This document shows positions 18,868 to 29,744 of a DNA stretch of 64,000 bases, piece after piece. A model generated the notes under the pieces. That model searched no databases. It saw only the letters and a program-made list of their open reading frames with translations, and was not told where the DNA came from. Position numbers and translations under genes: made by a program. Source of the DNA: Oopsacas minuta (taxonomy: Eukaryota > Porifera > Hexactinellida > Lyssacinosida > Leucopsacidae). The stretch covers positions 732,184-796,183 of the forward strand of contig JAKMXF010000144.1 in NCBI GenBank assembly GCA_024704765.1, in the 5' to 3' direction. Positions within the stretch are counted from its first letter, which is position 1, and each line of letters starts with the position of its first letter.

Positions 18868-20676
18868 ATGTCCCTGAGATCATTGTTTCACATTTTGAAG
18901 GGAGCAAAGAATTTATATTTATTTAGATCACTTGCTTTCCAATCAAAACACAAGACTCGTCTCAAACTGATACAATCTAATTCTCGTACATACTCTATCC
19001 TCCCATTACAAACTGAACACTTTAATCATGACAACAGAACAGGCACAGAGAATTTCACCTACCAACCATTATTACTCGCTATTGTGTTATTCTTCACCAG
19101 TAACAATTCAGATTTCCTTAAAGATCAGAATGCACTATTCACTGCTATTTTAAATAGAAATACAGCAGCAGTAAAATCCCTCTTGTCACAAGGTGCTGAT
19201 GTTAATACAAGACACAAATACGGCTGGACACCACTACATGCAGCAGTAGCTACTGGTAGTGTAGAGCTAGTGAGACTGCTCTTGAAATCAGGAGCTGATA
19301 TTAATGCACAAGATGAGTTCTCTAGTGTACAGCGGTTAGCTAAGAAGACAGGGTTATCCGCTAGGCAAGTATGGGAGCAGAGAGATAGTCAATTCTCAGA
19401 TAAACTAGACCATAGTTCAGATTTCAATGGATTCACAGCTCTACACTACTCAGTACTGTTAGGTGATAACAAGATGACTGATCTGCTGATAACCAAGGGT
19501 ATTAATGCTACGTTAGAAGCACACGCAGGGTATACAGCTAAACAGTTGACAAATGATCCTCAGCTCAAGAAGCTTCTAGATAGAGCAGAAGAAAAATCTA
19601 GGGAGAAAGAAAATGAAAGAGAACGTGAAGAGAAGTTAAAGTTTCCGTTAGAACTCAGATTCAAAGAGGTTATAATCGGACAGGATGGTCCCATCCTCTC
19701 TGTGAGTGCAGCTATACGTCGTAGAGAGAATGGCTGGGGAGATGACGAACATCCTCTAGTATTCCTATTCATCGGATCATCTGGCATAGGTAAAACTGAG
19801 TTAGCTAAACAGCTGGCTAAATACATACATGGGAAGAATCCTAAAGGGTTCATACGATTAGATATGTCTGAGTTCCAGCAGAAACACGAGGTAGCTAAGT
19901 TCATCGGAGCTCCACCTGGATACATAGGATTTGATAGCGGAGGTCAGGTTACTGATAAGTTAAGGGAATGTCCTAATGCTGTTGTGTTATTTGATGAAGT
20001 TGAGAAAGCACACCCAGATGTATTAACTATCATGTTACAGCTGTTTGATGAAGGCAGGCTAACAGACGGGTTAGGTAAGACTGTAGAGTGTAAGGATGCT
20101 ATATTTGTGATGACGTCAAACCTTGCTAGTAACGAGATAGCTAACCATGCGGTTAAGTTAAGACAGGATGTACAGCTGGCTAAACAGGAGAGAAGAGAGA
20201 GAGATATCTCTAAGATTGAGGACCAGATTGTTATCTCTCGTGATTTTAAACGTAAAGTTGTTGAGCCTATTTTAAAGAGAACTTTCCTACGGGATGAGTT
20301 TCTTGGTAGAATTAATGAGATTCTATACTTCCTTCCTTTCACACGATCTGAACTCAACCAGTTAGTTCTTAAAGAGATGGAATTCTGGAAGAGTAAGGCT
20401 TATGAAAGGCACAAGATATCTCTCACGTGGGAGAGAGGAGTAGTAGATCTGTTAGCAGATGCTTATAACATTAAATACGGAGCTCGTAGTATAAAGTACG
20501 AGGTAGAGCGTAGTGTAGTGAGTCAGCTGGCCATGGCACATGAGAGGAGATTGATACAAGTAGGGGATGAGGTTAATGTACGAGTTGTAGAGATTAAAGG
20601 AGGTAGTGTGATACAGTTACAGAGACTAGAAGGTAATAGATACACTGATATAGAGCTTACACCTGTTGTTATGTAA
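18868..20676 (+). CDS. CLPB: Mitochondrial AAA+ disaggregase CLPB/SKD3 with ankyrin repeats
   Basis: A 602-residue single-exon orthologue of animal CLPB (SKD3), an ATP-driven disaggregase of the mitochondrial intermembrane space. The basic N-terminus is a presequence, and a hydrophobic segment YQPLLLAIVLFF (65-76) matches the region cleaved by the PARL protease in mammals. Ankyrin repeats occupy about 88-150 and 187-220, split by a linker. A charged helix (235-258) leads to one AAA+ domain: Walker A GSSGIGKT 303-310, pore loop GYIG 351-354, Walker B VVLFDEVEKA 372-381, sensor 1 in TSN 416-418. The C-terminal small domain carries GARSIKYEVER (sensor 2). Order and length match the family. The upstream neighbour is SCFD2, transcribed divergently. 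Confidence 0.96.
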   Translation: MSLRSLFHILKGAKNLYLFRSLAFQSKHKTRLKLIQSNSRTYSILPLQTEHFNHDNRTGTENFTYQPLLLAIVLFFTSNNSDFLKDQNALFTAILNRNTAAVKSLLSQGADVNTRHKYGWTPLHAAVATGSVELVRLLLKSGADINAQDEFSSVQRLAKKTGLSARQVWEQRDSQFSDKLDHSSDFNGFTALHYSVLLGDNKMTDLLITKGINATLEAHAGYTAKQLTNDPQLKKLLDRAEEKSREKENEREREEKLKFPLELRFKEVIIGQDGPILSVSAAIRRRENGWGDDEHPLVFLFIGSSGIGKTELAKQLAKYIHGKNPKGFIRLDMSEFQQKHEVAKFIGAPPGYIGFDSGGQVTDKLRECPNAVVLFDEVEKAHPDVLTIMLQLFDEGRLTDGLGKTVECKDAIFVMTSNLASNEIANHAVKLRQDVQLAKQERRERDISKIEDQIVISRDFKRKVVEPILKRTFLRDEFLGRINEILYFLPFTRSELNQLVLKEMEFWKSKAYERHKISLTWERGVVDLLADAYNIKYGARSIKYEVERSVVSQLAMAHERRLIQVGDEVNVRVVEIKGGSVIQLQRLEGNRYTDIELTPVVM

Positions 20677-21586
20677 TGTATTAAATAATGCTATTACACA
20701 TACGATTAGTACGGAATGATAGCTAATAAACGTACAGTGATCTCTTGTTATTAAGAAGTGCTCGGGACCTTAGTTTCATTTCGTTATATGTGGAGTAAAA
20801 TCAATTACTTTGAAGCTATAGGGTGTAAATCGAAAGAATCACTTCGTTACTACGATAGTTTCGTTATATTAATCATATTAGTTAATAATTGGAGTTTAGT
20901 GGATAAATCCAGTTTGGTAATCTTCATTACTATTCTATCTATAGTTATTCCAAACTTATGCGACAGCCTGCATGTCTACAGGTGTATGAATGTATTGTAG
21001 AATATTTCTTCAAAACAAAGGTTTGATGCATAAATATCGTATGTTAATTATTAGCAGTTTCTAAGAGTGACTACGTTACGTATTTCTGGCATAGACTTAA
21101 AGTTGCTAGGAAAAAATTGTCCTGCATATGATAATTAAATGAACAATGTCATGATGGCAAGTTCGTTTAATACACTTAACTCTCTTTTTTAATGAACACG
21201 GATATATCAACATACCAGCTTAATAGAAGTCTGAAATTGTACTAATATCCTCCCAAATAGTTGGCTGTGTTTCTACTATCCAACGCTCTATTGATATAGT
21301 ATATAAATATATTGTCAATTCGTCATACAATTCTATTCTGTTAAATGTAAGTTTCACATGAAAACTCTATAGAATGGAGCTATTATTTAGAGTTTTTACG
21401 GTATTTGATCATACATTTATTAATTATCTTAGTTTATCTAATTACACCAATTTGTTATATTAGATATATTCACTGAATCATTCTGTAAGTTCAGACATCA
21501 CAGCCATTATGTCTAAGTTCACCACGCTAGTATATAAATACTCAAATTACTATGTATTTCTATTTCCAAACTGATCAAGTTGTCCG
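20677..21586. other. Intergenic between CLPB and the hydrolase gene
   Basis: About 910 AT-rich bases. A frame at 20758-21000 has no homology I recognise and biased low-complexity composition; I do not call it a gene. No transposon ends found. Confidence 0.45.
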
Positions 21587-22888
21587 ATGGCTGAAGACAA
21601 GAAGGCCAAACCAAAACCAATCTACAAATCATATTGTACCTGTACTAGTCTACTCTACATTCTTGCTGTCATAGGAATTATACTAGCTGGGGCTTATTAC
21701 TATGTACATTATGGATGTGATCTTAGCAACGAGCATGAAGAGATGGACTGTTCCGAAATATTTAGGATGAAGACATTGCCGATGTTTTTCCAATGGAGCA
21801 TTGAGTGGACACAACTGCTAGATTCCTGGGGCATACTAGATTTCAAAATGAGCATACGTAGATCCTTTGATAGCATGAACGTTAATACTACTCATCTATT
21901 CAATACACCTAATATAACTAACCTGTCTATATTGGTGCAGGAATGGGAACACAATGGTTATAATCTGTACAGCTATACACCTAATGAATTAGTGGGGGTA
22001 TCTAATCAACCAGTAGTCATACATCTACATGGAGGCGGTGGTGTTCTATTTAGTCCAAAATATTTCGATTTTACAATAAGATATTTAGCTAATAGTTATA
22101 AGATCAAATTTATTGTGCCTGATTACCCAAAGAGTCCAGAGGTTGTCTTCCCTACTGTTCACGAGTTTTGTTTGAATGCAGTTAAGCATGTGTTTGAGAA
22201 TAGTAAGAAGTTCTCAATTGATCCTAAACGTGTTTCTATCACAGGAGATAGCTTCGGAGGACATGCAGGATTGTACGTATCATTTAAATGGAGAGAGTTA
22301 GGTTATTATAAGAAATATGCACCAATACTAACGTTATCTCTGGTGTACCCATGGGTACAGTTTGTTAATACGAACCTAGACTCCTATAGGGATAGTAATA
22401 ATAATAATAGACTTCTAAGTGTTCGTTCTATTGCTACTTTTGCTTCTTTCCTTATCAACGGTAGTCTAGATCTTACTGATTTGATTATAAACCAATCTTT
22501 ACCAAAAATGAGTCCGAATTATAAAGAGAGACAGTTAGCTTTCCCTGAGCTATTGCCTAAAATTGATTGGGAGCCACCCCAGTCCATGATTGAGAAATAC
22601 GCTAGTTCTGCTGACACAATTATAGATCCGTATACTTGCTTTCTATTCCAAACCGACTTTTCACACCTACCTCCTATTTACGTCATAAGTGCAGGTTATG
22701 ACTTACTTCTATCAGAGAGTATCATGTTAATTCAGAGGATGAATGAGAGTGGAGTACAGGTTGAGCATTATGTGGCTGAGAAAATGTTCCATGGATTCTT
22801 TGCTATATCAAAACCTATGAAGACGTACTCTGAGACTTTCATAGGATTTGAAAAGCTAGGAAAGTTTCTCAAAAAACATAATAAATAA
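21587..22888 (+). CDS. Arylacetamide deacetylase-like alpha/beta hydrolase (AADAC/NCEH1 type)
   Basis: A 433-residue type II membrane esterase. A single transmembrane anchor (about residues 21-40) follows a lysine-rich cytosolic start, placing the enzyme in the ER lumen. The hormone-sensitive-lipase oxyanion motif HGGGG is at 148-152. The nucleophile is S222 in GDSFGG. The acid is likely D372 in SAGYDLLL and the catalytic histidine H402 in MFHGFF. These fit the AADAC/NCEH1 family, which hydrolyses acyl esters such as aryl acetamides, triacylglycerol or cholesteryl ester. The exact substrate is not predictable. Single exon, start at the only ATG before the anchor. Confidence 0.92.
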   Translation: MAEDKKAKPKPIYKSYCTCTSLLYILAVIGIILAGAYYYVHYGCDLSNEHEEMDCSEIFRMKTLPMFFQWSIEWTQLLDSWGILDFKMSIRRSFDSMNVNTTHLFNTPNITNLSILVQEWEHNGYNLYSYTPNELVGVSNQPVVIHLHGGGGVLFSPKYFDFTIRYLANSYKIKFIVPDYPKSPEVVFPTVHEFCLNAVKHVFENSKKFSIDPKRVSITGDSFGGHAGLYVSFKWRELGYYKKYAPILTLSLVYPWVQFVNTNLDSYRDSNNNNRLLSVRSIATFASFLINGSLDLTDLIINQSLPKMSPNYKERQLAFPELLPKIDWEPPQSMIEKYASSADTIIDPYTCFLFQTDFSHLPPIYVISAGYDLLLSESIMLIQRMNESGVQVEHYVAEKMFHGFFAISKPMKTYSETFIGFEKLGKFLKKHNK

Positions 22889-23401
22889 GTTTCAGCTCGT
22901 ATAATATCTGTGTTTGTATATTACAGATGTTTAGGTGATAATTAGTAATTCCTGTAATTGGTGAATATTATCGTTGCAATAACTATGTGTTACGCTGGTC
23001 AACAAGCAATTTGTCGCCTAAGATGTTAGATCAGTTTCCAGGTATATTGACCCAGGAAATCTGAAAATGGCATCGGCTTATCCGAATTGGCTCTAGTTTT
23101 TGCGATACCTAATATTAAATTTGGCCCGATAAGTATAAAAATAGTGAAGATATACTACACATAAATTTCTTCACATTAATAGTGGCATGGTGTTTCAGTG
23201 GTGACATTCAACATTTTATGCTTCCAAGTGTAAAATTTGAATTATTGAAATTTGTAGTTTTTGAATGTAACTATTAACTGCAAAACCGAAAATCGGGAAG
23301 TAGAATTTTATCATTATAGCTACTCCGTATAAATACATTGATTATTGTCAAAACAATTATTCGGTTAAAAGTAATAATATTAAAAAGAATACTAAACTTG
23401 T
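22889..23401. other. Intergenic
   Basis: AT-rich with no gene. The part from about 23040 (CAGGTATATTGACCC) may be repeat-derived, but I could not define ends. Confidence 0.35.
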
Positions 23402-24005
23402 TTATTGAAGAACATCTAAAAATAGTCTCTTATTTGATTTTCTGTTATGAGATATCAGAGGGCAATCTCGCTGGAGGCTCCAACAGTAATCTGCCATCAT
23501 GTGGGTATCCCACCTGCCTTGATATCTCTCTTCAATGACCTTGATGTCCTGATGAAACCTTTCCCCCTGTTCTTCACTTAGATCCCCAAGGTTTTCAGGG
23601 AAACGATCCAGGTGGCTAAATAGATAGTGAACCTTGATGCTCATGTTGACATCTAAATATTTAAATTTGTGAACATGTCATTGACCAAATCTATGTACCT
23701 AAGAAGTTATTTACTACAAAAACAAATGCACACCACGCAGAAGATTCTAAATTAGTCATGGATTGGACGAAACCAGAGTTTCTTATGAGACTGCGGATCT
23801 GAGGACCATCAAAGATCCCTGCTTTCAGTTTTTCATTGCTCATTCCTGGGAATGATCTGCAAATGTACTTGAAACAGGGGCCGTCTTTATCTAGAGATTT
23901 TATGAACTGCTTCATTCAACCCAACTTGATGTGGAGGGGTGGAAGAATGATTTTTTTCTCTAGAAACCAATGGTTCATACAGAATGTTTGCTTCTCCAAC
24001 TGTTA
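23402..24005 (-). pseudogene. Decayed transposon-associated gene with GERFHQDI motif
   Basis: On the minus strand from about 24005 the sequence reads ILPPLHIKLG, stop, MKQFIKSLDKDGPCFKYICR, then IFDGPQIRSLIRNSGF and SSAWCAFVFVVNNFLG. After a frameshift and a further stop (about 23645-23690) it continues MSIKVHYLFSHLDRFPENLG, GERFHQDI and MMADYCWSLQRD, ending near 23402. This motif series recurs in many uncharacterised repetitive proteins of invertebrate genomes; I regard it as mobile-element derived, without knowing its role. Several breaks make it a pseudogene. A better preserved relative lies at 52655-53113. Confidence 0.75.
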
Positions 24006-24085
24006 GATGAGTTCTCAAGGGCCAATGCCTTAGTTAAATGTATTTGGGCAATGAATAAACAAAAATTAACATAATTACATATTTC

Positions 24086-24510
24086 CCTAAAAGTAAACAA
24101 ATATACACAAAATGTTATTTACAATATCATATTCGGGCTCAGCATACTTGAATACCCCAGGATAGTCGTTGAAAGTACGAATCTACCACAATGTTAAAAT
24201 TTGTTTACTTTACGTTCCTAAAAGTAAACAATTATTCACAATATGTTATTTACAATATCATATTCGGACTCAGGAGACTCGATTACCCCTGTATAACCGT
24301 TGAAGGTATGAATCTATCACAATGTTAAAATTTGTTTACTTTGTGTTCCTAAAAGTAAACAAATATTCAGAATATGTTATTTACAATATCGTATTCGGGC
24401 TCAGCATACTTGAATACCCCAGTATAGCCTTTGAAAGCATGATTCTGCCACAATTTTGAAATTTGTTTACTTTGTGTTCGTAAAAGTAAACAGATATTCA
24501 CAATATGTTG
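24086..24510. repeat. 131-bp tandem repeat, three copies plus part of a fourth
   Basis: Units begin at CCTAAAAGTAAAC at 24086, 24217 and 24348, and a fourth partial unit starts at 24479 with CGTAAAAGTAAAC: an exact 131-base period three times. Each unit holds GTTATTTACAATATC, a CTCAG...CTTGAATACCCC or related block, and TTTGTTTACTTT. The copies differ by a few percent. The array runs directly into the 10-bp minisatellite, and a reversed relative follows it at 24870-25012. Confidence 0.85.
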
Positions 24511-24840
24511 CTAGAAACTACTGGAAATTACTGGAGACTGCTAGAAACCGGTGGAAGCTGGTGGAAACTGTTGGAAACTGTCCGAAACTGCTGGAAACTG
24601 TGCGAAACTGTGCGAAACTGTCCGAAACTGCTGGAAATTGTGGGAAACTGCTGGAAATTGTGGGAAACTGTGCGAAACTGCTGGAAACTGTGCGAAACTG
24701 CGCGAAACTGCTGGAAACTGTGCGAAACTGTGAGAAATTGCTGGAAACTGTGGGAAACTGCTGGAAACTGTCGAAACTGCTGGAAACTGTGCGAAACTGC
24801 TGGAAACTGTGGGAAACTGTGCGAAATTGCTTGGAATTAG
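24511..24840. repeat. 10-bp minisatellite (GAAACTGnnn)n
   Basis: About 33 copies of a 10-base unit, GAAACTGCTG, GAAACTGTGC or GAAACTGTCC, often alternating. Because the period is not a multiple of three and the unit lacks stops, all three plus-strand frames are open across it, each encoding a KLLETVRNC-like repeat. Those frames have no conserved start and I reject them as genes. Confidence 0.9.
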
Positions 24841-24869
24841 TTCCTTTTTAACTACTAGACTGGGATACT

Positions 24870-25012
24870 CGATTACACTGAGTCCGGTATGATATTGTAA
24901 ACAACATATTGTGAAGGTTTGTTTACTTTTAAGTACATAAAGTAAATAAATTTCAAAATTGTGTTTGATTCATACTTTCAACGACTATCCTGGGGTTCTC
25001 GATTATGCTGAG
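24870..25012. repeat. Inverted relative of the 131-bp unit
   Basis: Read on the minus strand, this stretch repeats the blocks of the 131-bp unit (CTCAG.ATAATCGAGAACC, TTTGTTTACTTT-like and GATATTG/CAATATC segments). With the direct array at 24086-24510 it encloses the minisatellite in inverted arms, like a fold-back element. Confidence 0.65.
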
Positions 25013-25029
25013 TCCGAACATAGCAATAT

Positions 25030-25325
25030 TTGTTTGTTCGTCCGTTGATATGCAAATTTATTGTTGTTTTTATGAATATACAGTAAACAATTCGCAAAAT
25101 CTCAAAATTTACGTAGGTACTTGGTCTCAACGGCTTCAAACGGGGTTGACCTTACAAAATATTTCATTAATATGTACTTATATTGTGAATTACATTGTTC
25201 TATATATTTATATTATAATACTCAAAGGGGCGCCTCTTTGGAGAATAATGGATACCCTGAGGCGCAATGCCCCGAGTTCATCGTGAAGCGACGAGTCAAA
25301 GGCTCGTATAAAGGAGAATGAAAGC
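25030..25325 (+). repeat. Dispersed repeat family B, copy 1
   Basis: Shares long runs with 62340-62625: the TTTATTGTTGTTTTTATGAA start, CTCAACGGCT, GGGGTTGA.CTTACAAAATAT, TAATACTCAAAGGGGCG and GAATAATGGATACCC-GAGGCGC followed by CATCG.GAAGCGACGAG. Short frames inside are repeat-derived. Confidence 0.75.
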
Positions 25326-26013
25326 AACAAGTAGCATTATATACGCGTCGAATATAGTAACAATGGTAAGACAAGGATAGTGCATGAAGAACCCGGAGAA
25401 ATATTTGATTGATATGGATAATAACCAAGGAAAACAAACCTTCGAAAGAATGCACCGGGCACTGTCATATTACTACGAATACATAAACGAGAAAATAGAG
25501 AATCAAATACATGAACTTAAACGAGTAGAACATCATCAAAAGCATGATAAAGAACAAATGAAATAAGGAAAGAAAACAAAGTTAACAATATGAACATTTA
25601 CAATAAACTCGTTTTGAGTAAAATGCACATATCACACCAATAAGCTGTTTAGTATTAGTACCTTTCAAGTAAGATTGAACTGTAACCCTTTTCGTGTACA
25701 ATTAACCCCTTTTGTGTACAATTTACCTCTCTCGTGTACAATTAATGTCTATAATTTTTTTTCTTATATTTCGTATTCATTTAATTTCTTTTTTACTTGC
25801 TTCTATTTAGCCTGTTTGCTCGAGGTGTACAGTATGTGATAATTAGTAATTTATATTATTCAGTCCTAAAAGTATATTTCCTTGTATTTGCTTTCTTTAG
25901 CAATTCAGAACTATTAAAAATTGCATAGCTTTTTCAATTTGAAGGATTATCTCCACACAATTCTCCAGCTGTGTTTATTTTAATAAAGATATTTCTATAT
26001 ATGAATCATTATA
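25326..26013. other. Intergenic upstream of SKI2
   Basis: AT-rich. A 60-codon frame at 25384-25566 (MKNPEKYLID...) is lysine/glutamate-rich with no family match and adjoins repeat B; I do not call it. Near 25690-25745 the words CCCTTTTCGTGTACAATTAA, CCTTTTGTGTACAATT and CTCTCGTGTACAATTAA form an 18-25 base triplicate repeat. Confidence 0.45.
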
Positions 26014-29000
26014 ATGGCTGAAAATGAATTTCTAGAAAACATAGAAAATTCTCGTTTGCTAGAGATAGGGCATGGTTCTAAATCTATTCTCCATCTAATA
26101 CAAGAGGATCCCTCTAACCCTACACCTCCCCATCTAACACCCATATCTCCCCTCCCATTCGGATTCCCTCCTAACACATTCATCACAGAAACTCTAGACT
26201 CGTATCTAAATGACGTTACTAACACCTCTCTCTATGAGAGACTCTCATGCACCCCTGAGGTATGGGAGCCTGTCATCAAACAAACCTGTCTCCTCACTGC
26301 TCACCACCTCTCTACTCATCCCTTCCAGCTAGCTGTAAGGAGACATCCTATCACTGGTGCTCTACAAGATTACTATGAAGAGTGTACAGAGCCTCCGGCT
26401 AGACGAGAGGACTGTAATGAAGATGTTATAGCTCTGTTGAAGCTTGACAGACCTGATCAGCTGATGACACATCCACCTGGCTTCCAGACAGGTCTAGACA
26501 CCAATACAGCTAGTACCGTAGGTATACAGGATATGTTTAGTAGTGTTAAAGTAGATTTCTCATGGGTGGAACTGCAAGAAGCTGAGAATAAGAGTGAAGA
26601 ATTGGAAGCTAAGGATTCTGTAGAATTTGACACTGAGTTAGACATGGTTCTAAAACAAGCAGAGGAGAATACCCCGTCTGTTTTAAAACAAACAAACAAA
26701 TCTATTTCACACAAACAACCACGTAAAGCTTATGAGTATACAATCATTGAAGACTCACTCAGTGAAATTATAAATTATAACGAGTTATTGCCTCATCCAG
26801 CAATGCAGTTTAGTTTTGAGTTAGACATATTTCAAAAGAAGGCAATTATGTTATTAGAACAACATGAAAGTTTATTTGTAGCAGCTCACACTTCAGCTGG
26901 TAAAACTGTTGTGGCGGAATATGCAATCGCACTCGCGAAAAAGCACCATAAAAAGGCTATATACACCTCACCGATTAAAGCTCTCTCTAACCAGAAATAT
27001 CGCGATTTTAAGGACACCTTCAGTGATGTAGGAATTATAACAGGTGATGTACAGCTGGAGAAAACAGCTCAATGTTTAATCATGACAACAGAGATACTAC
27101 GATCCTTTCTCTATCGTAATGATAACATAATGTCAGATGTAGAATGGGTTATATTCGATGAAGTACACTACATTAATGATGAAGAAAGGGGAGTTGTATG
27201 GGAAGAAGTATTAATCATGTTACCCCAAGATGTACGTATTGTTATGCTAAGTGCTACTGTACCTAATGCGGAAGATTTCGCAGAATGGGTAGGTCAGACT
27301 AAGCGAGCTAACATACACGTCATAAAGACACTGAAACGACCTGTACCATTACGTCACTGTATATACACAGGGAATAGTAGTAAGACTTGCGATCAGCAGT
27401 TCACTATTGCTTATAACAAAGGATTAAGCATGGTAGAGAATGTTGAAGGATTTAAAGAAGCTAATACTGTTATTAAAGAGAGATTACGTCATCAAGTTAG
27501 ACAGCCTGATTATAACACACAGTTAAAACAAGATAGAAATATTTGGAAATCTCTTATCGATTCACTTAACAAAGAAGAGAAACTACCCCTCATAGGATTT
27601 GTGTTTTCTAGGAAGAAATGTGATGAATTAGCAGAGATGATGGCTAATACTGTATGTCTAACTACAGGCAGTCAGAGAGGTTCTATACATAATTTCTTCA
27701 CGAAATCTATAGCTAGACTAAACCCATGTGATCGTGTCCTACCTCAAATTGTACGTATGCTATTTCTATTGAAGAAAGGGGTGGGAGTACATCACAGTGG
27801 TATCCTTCCTATACTCAAAGAGATAGTGGAATTGCTTTATCAGAGAGGTGTTGTTAAAGTATTATTCGCAACTGAGACTTTCGCGATCGGAGTCAACATG
27901 CCAGCACGTACTGTCGTGTTTGATTCCATTGTTAAGTTTGATGGACAGAATCGTAGGAATTTACACCCAGGCGAGTATATACAGATGGCAGGACGTGCAG
28001 GGAGGCGTGGTAAGGATGATCAGGGATTTGTGATAATAATCGCGAAAAATGAGCTCCCAGATTTCTCGGTTTTTCACGAAATGATGTTCGGTAAGCCTCT
28101 AACTCTATCCTCAAAGTTCCGTCTGAGATACTCCATGATATTAATCACTCTCACATCACAAAGCCTATCAACTGAAGAACTTATTCGCAAGAGTTTTGCG
28201 GAATCTGACACTACGAAACAAGAATCTACTATCAGAGAGGAGATAACTGAATTGGAGAAAACTCTCTCATCTCTTCCTCTTATAACAGATCCATACTGCT
28301 TAGATATAGTAGGCTATTATAAGTTGTGTGTTACACGTGCTGATCTCAATCGTAGGGTGATAAAAACCGCGTTAGAGAAGGGTCATCGGAATACAATAAC
28401 CTCAGGTAGAATCATGATTGTCCGTATAGACAAATCTAAATACACAATAGGAGCACTCATGTTTGTTGGTTTACAGAACCCAACGAATTTGAATCCAAAC
28501 ATTGCTCAAAAACGTAGCTACACACTAGCTATATTGAGAGAGAAGAACTATGTATTTACTCCTATAGGAAGTGATTATATTGAGTCTTATAGAAGAGATT
28601 TTCCGTTAATATTCCCTGAGAATGTTGATGGATTAGAGTTGATAGAAACTGATGGAATTCAAATTGTTGCTATTTGTCAACAGATGGTTAAGAAGTTTGA
28701 TTCGGGAACAGCTAAGAGAGTTGTAGAGGATGTTAGAAGGCGCAAACAACCGCGAAATAGTAGAGATCCACCTGAGAATTATACTATATCTCTTCTAGAA
28801 GAATTAAAAAGAATACTCGTGTCCTACTCTATGGGGCAAGTCCCTACAGTAACTGCTAAAGACCTTCATATTAGTACGCTAGATTTCGCAGATTTGAATC
28901 ATAATCTGTCGCAGATAGAGAAAAATCTTGAAACATTTCCTTGTGAGAACAGTCCGAATTTCTTAGAATTATTTTCAATCGCACGAGAGAAGGTAAATAC

Positions 29001-29643
29001 TCAGAATCAGCTAAAGAATGCTAAATATTTCCTTTCTAATGAGAGTCTACTTCTAATCCCCGAGTATAGGAAACGACTACATGTACTACAACGTCTAGAC
29101 TACGTAGATGAAGGTATGATAGTTCAAACAAAAGGAAAGATAGGCACTGGATTCTCAGTTAACGAACTATTGTATACAGAGCTAATTGTTAGTAATTTCT
29201 TTCAAGAACTTACAGCACAAGAATCAGTAGCTCTACTTTCTTGTATTATATTCCATCAGAATGTAGAAGAACCTATTCTAAATGAGAAACTTAAACAGGG
29301 TCGTGATAAACTACTGGAGATAGCTAAATGCATTGTAAACTGTGAGAGAGAATGCGATCTGCCAGTTTCTGATGATGATTTATTGGAACAGTTGAATTTC
29401 GGTTTGGTAGAAGTTGTATATGAGTGGGCTATGGGTAAAACATTCGCGGAAATAATGGAAAACACACAAGTTCACGAAGGTATTATAGTTCGTTGTATCC
29501 AGCAACTTAATGAGGTTTGTCGTAACATAAGAGAGGTTGCACATACCATAATGGGTACCGAAGAGCTAAGCGATAAGATGAAGCTAGCTAGTGACTGTAT
29601 CAAGAGAGATATTATATTCACAGGTAGTTTATATATCAATTAA
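26014..29643 (+). CDS. SKIC2: SKI2 RNA helicase (SKIC2/SKIV2L)
   Basis: A 1,209-residue Ski2-type DExH helicase, the motor of the Ski complex that feeds mRNA 3' ends to the cytoplasmic exosome for decay and for clearing stalled ribosomes. Motif I is AHTSAGKT (about 291-298) with VVAEYAIALAKKH, motif II is DEVH at 382-385 followed by YINDEERGVVWEE, motif III is SAT (LSATVPNAEDFAEW), and motif VI QMAGRAGRRG is at 657-666. The N-terminal extension contains the Ski2-type segment before LPHPAMQFSFELDIFQKKAI. An insertion/arch region and a C-terminal DSHCT domain (about 1,030-1,209, ending CIKRDIIFTGSLYIN) complete it. Phrases such as VVWEEVLIMLP distinguish it from MTR4. Single exon; human length is 1,246. 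Confidence 0.96.
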   Translation: MAENEFLENIENSRLLEIGHGSKSILHLIQEDPSNPTPPHLTPISPLPFGFPPNTFITETLDSYLNDVTNTSLYERLSCTPEVWEPVIKQTCLLTAHHLSTHPFQLAVRRHPITGALQDYYEECTEPPARREDCNEDVIALLKLDRPDQLMTHPPGFQTGLDTNTASTVGIQDMFSSVKVDFSWVELQEAENKSEELEAKDSVEFDTELDMVLKQAEENTPSVLKQTNKSISHKQPRKAYEYTIIEDSLSEIINYNELLPHPAMQFSFELDIFQKKAIMLLEQHESLFVAAHTSAGKTVVAEYAIALAKKHHKKAIYTSPIKALSNQKYRDFKDTFSDVGIITGDVQLEKTAQCLIMTTEILRSFLYRNDNIMSDVEWVIFDEVHYINDEERGVVWEEVLIMLPQDVRIVMLSATVPNAEDFAEWVGQTKRANIHVIKTLKRPVPLRHCIYTGNSSKTCDQQFTIAYNKGLSMVENVEGFKEANTVIKERLRHQVRQPDYNTQLKQDRNIWKSLIDSLNKEEKLPLIGFVFSRKKCDELAEMMANTVCLTTGSQRGSIHNFFTKSIARLNPCDRVLPQIVRMLFLLKKGVGVHHSGILPILKEIVELLYQRGVVKVLFATETFAIGVNMPARTVVFDSIVKFDGQNRRNLHPGEYIQMAGRAGRRGKDDQGFVIIIAKNELPDFSVFHEMMFGKPLTLSSKFRLRYSMILITLTSQSLSTEELIRKSFAESDTTKQESTIREEITELEKTLSSLPLITDPYCLDIVGYYKLCVTRADLNRRVIKTALEKGHRNTITSGRIMIVRIDKSKYTIGALMFVGLQNPTNLNPNIAQKRSYTLAILREKNYVFTPIGSDYIESYRRDFPLIFPENVDGLELIETDGIQIVAICQQMVKKFDSGTAKRVVEDVRRRKQPRNSRDPPENYTISLLEELKRILVSYSMGQVPTVTAKDLHISTLDFADLNHNLSQIEKNLETFPCENSPNFLELFSIAREKVNTQNQLKNAKYFLSNESLLLIPEYRKRLHVLQRLDYVDEGMIVQTKGKIGTGFSVNELLYTELIVSNFFQELTAQESVALLSCIIFHQNVEEPILNEKLKQGRDKLLEIAKCIVNCERECDLPVSDDDLLEQLNFGLVEVVYEWAMGKTFAEIMENTQVHEGIIVRCIQQLNEVCRNIREVAHTIMGTEELSDKMKLASDCIKRDIIFTGSLYIN

Positions 29644-29744
29644 ATACAATTATGACTTGTGTATAGGTTTTCTCAGTTGTTGTGTAGCAATTAATTAACT
29701 TTTAGCAACATACTAAATACGTAGTTATGCTCTCATCAAGGTAA

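Noticed and set aside
24086-24510. CRISPR-like array
   Set aside because: Repeats are contiguous 131-base units without spacers, in a eukaryotic genome.
24456-24851. Three overlapping plus-strand frames encoding KLLETVRNC-type repeats
   Set aside because: They result from a stop-free 10-base minisatellite read in three phases; no conserved start, no homology.
25384-25566. 60-codon Lys/Glu-rich frame
   Set aside because: Adjacent to repeat B, no homology, too short to support.
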